Positions 1 to 5,249 of a DNA stretch of 7,713 nucleotides are shown in pieces (position 1 is the first letter of the stretch; each line of letters starts with the position of its first letter). Below the pieces are notes generated by a model. That model was not told the origin of the DNA, made no database searches, and worked only from the letters and a program-made list of their open reading frames with translations. The translations under genes and the position numbers were made by a program. Source of the DNA: Lachnospiraceae bacterium UBA1760 (GTDB taxonomy: Bacteria; Bacillota; Clostridia; Lachnospirales; Lachnospiraceae); the NCBI GenBank assembly GCA_002314775.1, contig DCHE01000037.1, positions 1 through 7,713 of the forward strand, in the 5' to 3' direction.

Positions 1-1
1 G

Positions 2-3000
2 AACAATAAAATTCTCGAGGAACAGGATAATAAAATTCTTAAGGATGTTCAGAATTTTGAGACCTATAGCGTTGACCGATTAGCTGACTCTGAGATGAAT
101 ACAGATGAGATTTTAGAGAAGATTAAGAATAGTAAGAAGGATGATATAAAGAATAAGATTATTCATAGCGAGAAAGATGCTAAGAAGAAAAATGAGACAT
201 TTGTGGTAGAAGATGAAGAGGAATTGCTTTCTGAAAAGGATAGGCAGGATCTACTAGATAAGAAGAAGGCGCTCGAGGAGCTAGAAGAAGAGAGAATAAA
301 AGAGGCTGAAGAGGCTGAAAGGGTTTATAAGGAGAAGACAGAATGGAATGAGCAGGAAGAAAAGATAAAGAACTTAATTGCTGATTTGATATTCTCGGCT
401 GATTCAGTACAGGTCGATATCGACAATAAGAAGTTTAAAGCGGATAAGGAAAAAGAAGATAAAATTATAATCGAAAAGGAAGAAGAGGACGAAAAGGAAG
501 AAGCTGCCGAAAAGGTAGAAGTTGACGAAGAGGTAGCTGAGGCTAGAAAGAAAAAAGAAGCTGAATTAAAGGACCCAAGATTTATTAGAATGTCGAATAT
601 TATCAAGAATAATGCAGACATTATCATTTCCATCATAAAGGATAGAAATATACTTTTCAGATTCTTGAACAGAGTCTCTATTCCAATCTATGATAACAAA
701 AAAGAATTATTCGATATAATAAATAATAGTCTTGATGAGTTCAGCAATAATGATTTTGCTAAGTATCTTACCAATAAATATGTGTTATCAGGTGCGACAA
801 CCTTAGTTAGTGACAAATTAATAAAGCTTGACCAGGCTCTTGATTCAATCTGTGAAGTCATGGTAAATCAAATGCAGAAAATACTTACTAATGCTCAGGA
901 TGATACAATAAAGGCTCAGGAAGAAAATAAGAAAAATGAAGCAGAGAGGAAAAAGCAGACACATGAAGACATCAAACTTAGAGAGATAAGAAGAGATGTT
1001 AAAAGGGATGTTGAGGCAGAATTTGCAGCAAGGCAGGCGAGAGAAGCAAAGGAAGCAAAGGGCAACAAAGCAGCAAACAAAGCAGCAAACAAAGCAAAGC
1101 AGCCTGAAGCAAAGATAGAAAAGGATCCTAATTTACTTGATGAGTTTTACATTCAGGAAAGAATGAATGCGATAATTATAGAACATGGTCAAGAAGCAGG
1201 AGCTGCGTATGCAGATAAGCTACTTCTTTACAATGGATTTATAACAAAGCAGGAAGCGGATAAGATTGAGGCTGATTTTGTGGCAGCAGGTTTTAAGACA
1301 CCAAGAATTAAGGCTGTTTTTACTGATAAGTTATTTACTGAATTATCAAAAGTATTGTCAAATAAGGGAGGGGATGATCCTGCTCGAGTCCTTCTATTTG
1401 GCAAATATGCTACGCTTGAATATGACACGGAAGTAGAATTTGAAGATGAATTAACGGAATATGTTGAAGCGGTATTAGTGAAGCAAAAATATAAGAAAAA
1501 AACAGGAAAGGAATTATTAGCAGAACAGAAAGAAAAAGAGATAGAAAAAAGAACGAAAGAGAGATATGACAGGTTTTTAAAAGAACAGGAGGAGCTTTAT
1601 AAAGAGGAGCAGATCAATGGACTAAATGGATTGAATGATATAATAAGGGATATTAAGATTTCAAAGTCATCTGCACCTGCAAATGAGTCAGAACAGCAAA
1701 AATTTGCAAGAGAAGCACCAATTCTGAGGGCAATTGTAGAAGATTCATTGTCTGGAAATAGTGGTCAGGGACTCTTTATGAAGAACGTTATGAATGAATA
1801 CTTCGCAGGCGTTTCTTTGATGGATAAAAGATCGATGCTTGGAGCTGCAATAAGAAATCTTAAGCCGATTCCAAAGAATGAGGCAGATGAAATAAGAGAA
1901 CAATACGACAATGCTCTCTATGAGGCTGAGAAAATGCAGTATGAGAAAAAGCTTGAGAAATATGAGAAAAAGCTTAAGGAGTACAAGGAGAAAAAGGCTA
2001 AAAAAGGTGGTGGCCTGTTTGGCGGTTTCTTTAATATGTTCAATGATGCACCAGATGACAATGATGATGATAAAGAACCAGCAAAGCCAGAAGAACCAAC
2101 CTTTAAGGTATCAGCACGTACCGAAGATTTCGATGAAAAATACAAGAAGGAACAGATGGGACTTCTTCTTGGAGGCGTTTTCAAGGGAGCAGGACCACTT
2201 CTCCAGAAGGTTCTTCAGGGTATGCCAATCACAAGTGGTATGGACCCAAATATGCAAAAGGCTCTTGAGGATGTAAAGTCAAATCTTCTTCCAATTCCAA
2301 GGGATGTTGTCGACGCACAGCTTCTCGATATGATAAATAAGTCTGACGGAAAGATTACAAAGATTGATGTTGTAAGCTCTCTAGGTGCAGCCTCTGTTGG
2401 TCAGGCATTCTTATGTAAAATGTTCGGACCAGGTCTGGGTACTGAGGGTCGAGAGGTTGTTGTCAAGATTTTACGACCTGATGTACAGCATAGAATGGAA
2501 AGAGATAAGGACGTACTTCTTAGATGTGCTGAAAAGACTAATGCAGGTATGCGTGCAACATATGAAGGTCAGTTAAAGAGAATTGAGGAAGAACTTAATC
2601 TTGTAATCGAGGCAAGGAATGTTAACCTTGGTAAAGTATATGACAAGTCATACAATAAGGATAAATCATATGATAATGTAGAGTCGATGAAGCTTTGTGA
2701 TTTAGTAGAAGCTACTGAGGATTATATGGTTGCTGAAAAGGCAGAGGGTGCTACAGTTGACAGATATTTGAAGGATATCGATAAGAAGGTAAAGGATTAC
2801 TTGAAGCCTTTCATGAAGAAAAAAGAGAATAGTGATGAATATGTGTATGTAGACGGAAAGCCATTTCTTGAGATTAACGAAACCAATTCAAGGAAACATT
2901 ATAATACTGTTGAAGTGATTAATGAAATGATAAGCGAAGCACTTAAGTGTCAGGCGCACCTGGCTAAGCTTGCTGAAAAATGGGTAACTGAAGGACTTTA

Positions 3001-4780
3001 CGGAGAAGGCTTCTACCATGGAGATCTTCATGCTGGTAATATCATGATTAGTCCAAATAAGGCAACGGTAATTGATTTTGGTAACTCTACAAAGCTCTCG
3101 GATGATGAAAAGAATTACGTGACAAGAATGATGGTTGCTGCTGGAACAGCTGATGTGGATTTATTCATAGATTGCTATAAAAACCTTATGACAGGTGGTA
3201 CAGCAATGAAGCAAAAATTCGAGGAGCAGAAGGATAAATTTAAGAAGATACTCACTCCTATGTTCTCTCTTGGCGATATACGTCTTACCGGTGAGAAGAT
3301 TGCAGCCGCTTTGCTTAAGGCCCAGGAGTTTGGACTTGAGCTTCCGGCAAGTATTCAGAACTTTTCAACATGTCAGATAAGACTCTCCAATACCATTGCA
3401 TCTATGAATGATAAAATAGAGGAATTGCGAGCTTTATCAACTCAATTGTCAACACAGCTTGAGGGAAATAATGAGGATAGCGTTAATTTTGTCAGGGAGA
3501 CTAAAAACCATATGCTTGCGGCAGCTAGATTTGATCATTATTGGGATGAGACTATTTTTGGCGCAGAGGATCAGCTTTCCTGCGATAAGGCATCAATGAT
3601 GCTGGATTTATTTGTTGACAAGGACAAAAAAGATGAAAAGGGCAAAATTGACAATCATAATATAAATGAAGAATTCAAAAAGGAAATGGATGTCCTGGAA
3701 AACAAGGAAGAAAGAAGAGAATACTTCAAGAAGATGCTCAGTACATCACAGTTTACTGAAAAAGGAAATGATATTATTTCTGAATATTTAACTAAACTGA
3801 ACGAGCTTTCTTCACTGTCAAAGGAAAAGAAAGAAGATGCGCTTGTTGATAATAAAGTATTTATTCTTGCTCATAGGGTCAAAAATGTATTGACTGAGTT
3901 CACTAGAAGAATGGAAGGTGATACTAGGCTGCAGGTGGAGGAAGCAGATAGAGCAGAGATTGATAATCTTATAAATCAAATCAAAAAATTTGATGATAAA
4001 TTTTTTGATACTGTCCCTAAGAGAAATAACCCTGGAGTAACTGAGAGTAAAGAAAATATGCCTAAAGAGATATTAAGCAAGATATCTAAGTACTACGTCA
4101 AATATCTTGGTAATACAAGTGTTGAAGAAGATATCACTAAATATTGGGAGAAGCTGGATAGATTACGTGCAAATGAAGCTGAACTTTCAGAGGATGAAAA
4201 GCAAGAACTTGACAATGAGAAGTCTCAGATCTGGAATAAGTACTACAATAAGTTCATAATAATCAATGATAAACATAACAGGGAGACAGTCAATAAATTG
4301 AGGGTTACTAATGCAGAGAACAAGCTTGACAATTTTGACAGGCTTATGTTTGAAATGGACATAGACAGGTTCAATTCTTCAATGCGCTCATATTATTCGG
4401 ATAAGTACTATGGCGAGGAGCTTAGAAGTAATGCCAAAGAATACTATGAAATCGTAAGTCAGTTAAAGTCTATCAATAATGATGAAAACTTGTCAGTTGA
4501 GCAGAAAGATGCTAAGAGAAAAGAAATACATGTTCAAAAGAATGATTTGACAGAAAAGATTAGAGTATTAATCGATAGAATATCGCTAAATAGAACAGGC
4601 GATTTGAGGCCTTTTGTACAACAGATTTCAGATAGCATGGAAAAGACCTTTGGTTATACAGAAAACTTTATGGATATTATGAGCAGAGTAACTAGTAAGT
4701 ACAAATATAGTTCATTCAAGAGAATGGGTACCTGGTGGACGGTGACTCATCTATATGATATGTACGTTGCAAAACAATAA
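2..4780 (+). CDS. Giant charged protein with an embedded divergent ABC1/AarF/UbiB-like kinase domain (5' end outside the window)
   Basis: The frame is open from the first complete codon (position 2) to TAA at 4778-4780, giving 1592 visible residues. The ATG at 95 (residue 1 below) has no Shine-Dalgarno site, and homology to the downstream gene continues upstream of it, so the true start lies left of the window. Residues 1-130 are Glu/Lys-rich, probably coiled coil. Residues 160-265 are a helical module shared with the downstream gene. Residues 270-640 are further charged helices, ending in YEKKLEK/YEKKLKE heptads and a GGGLFGGFFNMF patch (638-649). Residues about 690-1115 carry the kinase motifs: GAASVGQ (764-770), VVVK (Lys791), EARN (839-842), HGDLHAGN (975-982, Asp977, Asn982) and DFG (994-996). 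Residues about 1120-1561 are charged and Tyr-rich and I do not recognise them. No signal peptide or clear membrane helix is visible, so it is probably cytoplasmic. Typical ABC1 proteins are about 450-600 residues, so this one is exceptionally large. ABC1 kinases are linked to isoprenoid-lipid or quinone metabolism elsewhere; the substrate here is unknown. Confidence 0.93.
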   Translation, partial: NNKILEEQDNKILKDVQNFETYSVDRLADSEMNTDEILEKIKNSKKDDIKNKIIHSEKDAKKKNETFVVEDEEELLSEKDRQDLLDKKKALEELEEERIKEAEEAERVYKEKTEWNEQEEKIKNLIADLIFSADSVQVDIDNKKFKADKEKEDKIIIEKEEEDEKEEAAEKVEVDEEVAEARKKKEAELKDPRFIRMSNIIKNNADIIISIIKDRNILFRFLNRVSIPIYDNKKELFDIINNSLDEFSNNDFAKYLTNKYVLSGATTLVSDKLIKLDQALDSICEVMVNQMQKILTNAQDDTIKAQEENKKNEAERKKQTHEDIKLREIRRDVKRDVEAEFAARQAREAKEAKGNKAANKAANKAKQPEAKIEKDPNLLDEFYIQERMNAIIIEHGQEAGAAYADKLLLYNGFITKQEADKIEADFVAAGFKTPRIKAVFTDKLFTELSKVLSNKGGDDPARVLLFGKYATLEYDTEVEFEDELTEYVEAVLVKQKYKKKTGKELLAEQKEKEIEKRTKERYDRFLKEQEELYKEEQINGLNGLNDIIRDIKISKSSAPANESEQQKFAREAPILRAIVEDSLSGNSGQGLFMKNVMNEYFAGVSLMDKRSMLGAAIRNLKPIPKNEADEIREQYDNALYEAEKMQYEKKLEKYEKKLKEYKEKKAKKGGGLFGGFFNMFNDAPDDNDDDKEPAKPEEPTFKVSARTEDFDEKYKKEQMGLLLGGVFKGAGPLLQKVLQGMPITSGMDPNMQKALEDVKSNLLPIPRDVVDAQLLDMINKSDGKITKIDVVSSLGAASVGQAFLCKMFGPGLGTEGREVVVKILRPDVQHRMERDKDVLLRCAEKTNAGMRATYEGQLKRIEEELNLVIEARNVNLGKVYDKSYNKDKSYDNVESMKLCDLVEATEDYMVAEKAEGATVDRYLKDIDKKVKDYLKPFMKKKENSDEYVYVDGKPFLEINETNSRKHYNTVEVINEMISEALKCQAHLAKLAEKWVTEGLYGEGFYHGDLHAGNIMISPNKATVIDFGNSTKLSDDEKNYVTRMMVAAGTADVDLFIDCYKNLMTGGTAMKQKFEEQKDKFKKILTPMFSLGDIRLTGEKIAAALLKAQEFGLELPASIQNFSTCQIRLSNTIASMNDKIEELRALSTQLSTQLEGNNEDSVNFVRETKNHMLAAARFDHYWDETIFGAEDQLSCDKASMMLDLFVDKDKKDEKGKIDNHNINEEFKKEMDVLENKEERREYFKKMLSTSQFTEKGNDIISEYLTKLNELSSLSKEKKEDALVDNKVFILAHRVKNVLTEFTRRMEGDTRLQVEEADRAEIDNLINQIKKFDDKFFDTVPKRNNPGVTESKENMPKEILSKISKYYVKYLGNTSVEEDITKYWEKLDRLRANEAELSEDEKQELDNEKSQIWNKYYNKFIIINDKHNRETVNKLRVTNAENKLDNFDRLMFEMDIDRFNSSMRSYYSDKYYGEELRSNAKEYYEIVSQLKSINNDENLSVEQKDAKRKEIHVQKNDLTEKIRVLIDRISLNRTGDLRPFVQQISDSMEKTFGYTENFMDIMSRVTSKYKYSSFKRMGTWWTVTHLYDMYVAKQ
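107..891 (+). repeat. Paralogous module, copy 1 (coil plus helical NILF domain), in the N-terminal part of the upstream gene
   Basis: This protein-level repeat matches 6946-7635 in the downstream gene. It opens with EILEK, passes through a Glu/Lys-rich coil containing KIIH, and reaches TEWNEQEEKIKN (residues 82 onward) and FSADS. It then has a variable acidic spacer and a helical block starting RFIRM (residues 162-216) with KDRNILFRFLNR. By hand alignment, 16 of 23 residues are identical from TEW to DS, and 26 of 55 are identical without gaps in the RF...LD block. The spacer between them is longer here and more acidic than in copy 2. I know of no named domain for this module. Confidence 0.85.
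1064..1099 (+). repeat. 12-bp in-frame tandem repeat, about 2.8 copies (NKAA units)
   Basis: Two exact copies of AACAAAGCAGCA (1064-1075, 1076-1087) are followed by a third that matches at 10 of 12 bases (1088-1099). The repeat is in frame and encodes NKAA-NKAA-NKAK inside a charged, probably flexible or helical linker. Copy-number change by slippage would keep the frame, so this is a likely site of length variation between strains. Confidence 0.9.
1940..1981 (+). repeat. 21-bp tandem repeat encoding two coiled-coil heptads (YEKKLEK, YEKKLKE)
   Basis: Two adjacent 21-bp units (1940-1960, 1961-1981) match at 18 of 21 bases. Each encodes one heptad beginning YEKKL. A seven-residue spacing of Tyr and Leu in a Glu/Lys background is what a short coiled coil shows. 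The repeat lies just before the Lys/Gly/Phe patch and the kinase domain, so it may be the stalk joining the N-terminal arm to the kinase. Confidence 0.85.
2159..3440 (+). other. ABC1/AarF/UbiB-like atypical kinase domain within the upstream giant gene
   Basis: Domain boundaries are approximate. A helical lead-in contains KVLQG (residues 705-709, counted from the Met at 95), where ABC1 proteins normally have KxGQ. Then come the Ala-rich nucleotide loop GAASVGQ (764-770, compare AASIGQ in the family), the beta-3 lysine in VVVKILRP (Lys791), a helix with EEELN and EARN (831-842) matching the ELDxxxEAxN region, the hinge YMVAEKAEG (877-885), the catalytic loop HGDLHAGN (975-982) and the metal-binding DFG (994-996). 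The C-lobe has a segment 'LELPASIQNF' resembling the family's 'LP' helix. All phosphotransfer residues (Lys, Asp, Asn, DFG Asp) are present, so it could be active. An APH-type small-molecule kinase is the alternative, because HGDLHxxN is shared with that clan. However, the AASxGQ loop and the EAxN motif favour ABC1. Confidence 0.86.
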
Positions 4781-4792
4781 GCATAAAGCCTT

Positions 4793-4834
4793 AAACTCTC
4801 CTTACTGGATATATTCTGGTAAGGAGAGTTTTTT
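4793..4834 (+). terminator. Rho-independent terminator after the upstream giant gene
   Basis: AAACTCTCCTTAC (4793-4805) and GTAAGGAGAGTTT (4819-4831) are perfect 13-bp inverted arms around a 13-nt loop, and a run of six T ends the element (4829-4834). It starts 13 nt after the TAA of the giant gene. The complementary strand has no T tract on the other side, so it works for rightward transcription only. It should separate the two paralogous genes into different transcripts, apart from read-through. Confidence 0.93.
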
Positions 4835-4928
4835 CAGTTTATCCTCTGAATAACTACCGTGAAACAATTAGTGCGTTTCAAGTGATTAATTCTTCGTCCC
4901 ACAAGCGTCACAGGCTCAAAATTTGAGA
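4835..4928 (+). other. Non-coding spacer between the terminator and the promoter of the second paralog
   Basis: No frame of useful length and no RNA gene is visible here. A weak inverted repeat, TGAAAC (4860-4865) with GTTTCA (4875-4880), has 6-bp arms and a 9-nt loop. A compact dyad at 4915-4927 abuts the promoter. The remainder is unremarkable AT-rich sequence. Confidence 0.5.
4915..4927 (+). promoter_or_regulatory. Small perfect dyad upstream of the -35 box (possible operator)
   Basis: CTCAAA-A-TTTGAG is a perfect 6-bp dyad around one central base, ending one base before the TTGAAT -35 element. Its place would suit an activator or repressor site. Dyads this short also arise by chance in AT-rich DNA, so the functional reading is only an inference. 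Confidence 0.3.
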
Positions 4929-4957
4929 TTGAATAATATAAAATATATTTGTATAAT
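4929..4957 (+). promoter_or_regulatory. Probable sigma-A promoter for the second paralog
   Basis: A -35 box TTGAAT (4929-4934, first four bases consensus), a 17-bp spacer and a perfect -10 box TATAAT (4952-4957) form a standard housekeeping promoter on the plus strand. Transcription would begin near 4964 and leave a leader of roughly 95 nt before the ATG at 5058. It lies directly after the terminator of the preceding gene, which supports a new transcription unit. Confidence 0.7.
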
Positions 4958-5043
4958 GAGCATAATGAAACAAGTAATTCGAATATTTTAGTATGAATAA
5001 ACTTGTATAAATGGTATTTTTTATAAAATAATATATGGATTTG

Positions 5044-5050
5044 TAAGGAG
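5044..5050 (+). promoter_or_regulatory. Ribosome binding site TAAGGAG that fixes the start at 5058
   Basis: TAAGGAG ends 7 nt before the ATG at 5058, which is ideal Firmicute spacing. It favours 5058 over the next in-frame ATG at 5070. It also matters because the long frame that follows (from 5236) has no comparable site of its own. Confidence 0.88.
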
Positions 5051-5057
5051 AATAAAA

Positions 5058-5249
5058 ATGGGATCAGGAATGTCAGAAATTGAAAAGAGTTTTAAGAATC
5101 TTAATATTAATCAGGAGATGAAAGAGGAAGAAATCGATACCACCTCGAACAAGAAGGCCGAGGAAGTCGTGAAAACTAATGCTGAGCTTGAATATCTAAG
5201 GAAGCTTGAGATGGAAAAAAGCCCAGAATATAGGTATGCGCGAGAATGA
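5058..5249 (+). CDS. Short 63-residue charged frame; probable N-terminal end of the second giant paralog
   Basis: The start at 5058 is supported by TAAGGAG and an upstream promoter. The product is hydrophilic and Glu/Lys-rich (it contains SEIEKSFKNLNIN and LEYLRKLEMEKSPEY) with no membrane segment or signal peptide. It stops at TGA 5247-5249, overlapping by 14 bp the ATG (5236) of the long frame that follows, which is shifted by +1. Its composition and its complete expression signals fit the beginning of the giant protein, with the frame lost somewhere between 5200 and 5249. The A6 run at 5215-5220 is the leading suspect: one A fewer there would fuse the two frames. The alternative is a genuine small protein translationally coupled to the next gene. 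I do not recognise it as a known family. Confidence 0.6.
   Translation: MGSGMSEIEKSFKNLNINQEMKEEEIDTTSNKKAEEVVKTNAELEYLRKLEMEKSPEYRYARE

Noticed and set aside
95..97. ATG at 95 as the true start of the upstream giant gene
   Set aside because: There is no Shine-Dalgarno site before it, the frame is open back to position 2, and residues before it (NFETYSV) still align with the downstream paralog (NLEGYEV).
325..636. Minus-strand frame of 103 codons rich in Ser and Phe
   Set aside because: It is the mirror of the Glu/Lys-rich coding sequence on the plus strand, with no ribosome binding site or recognisable product.
1911..2276. Overlapping plus-strand frame of 121 codons inside the giant gene
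   Set aside because: It lies entirely inside a well-supported coding region with a recognisable domain nearby. Its product is a Met/Arg-rich string typical of an out-of-frame reading.
4970..5006. Inverted repeat ACAAGT / ACTTGT in the leader as a riboswitch or attenuator
   Set aside because: There are only 6 bp in the arms with a 25-nt loop, no T tract, and no recognisable conserved riboswitch core.
5003..5034. Second promoter TTGTAT with TATAAA or TAATAT nearer to the ATG at 5058
   Set aside because: The spacings (13 or 20 bp) are poor compared with the 17-bp TTGAAT/TATAAT pair upstream. AT-rich sequence gives such matches by chance.
5215..5221. A AAA AAG as a classical -1 programmed frameshift site
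   Set aside because: The downstream frame is +1 relative to the upstream one, so a -1 slip would not reach it. The codon phase also does not match the heptamer.
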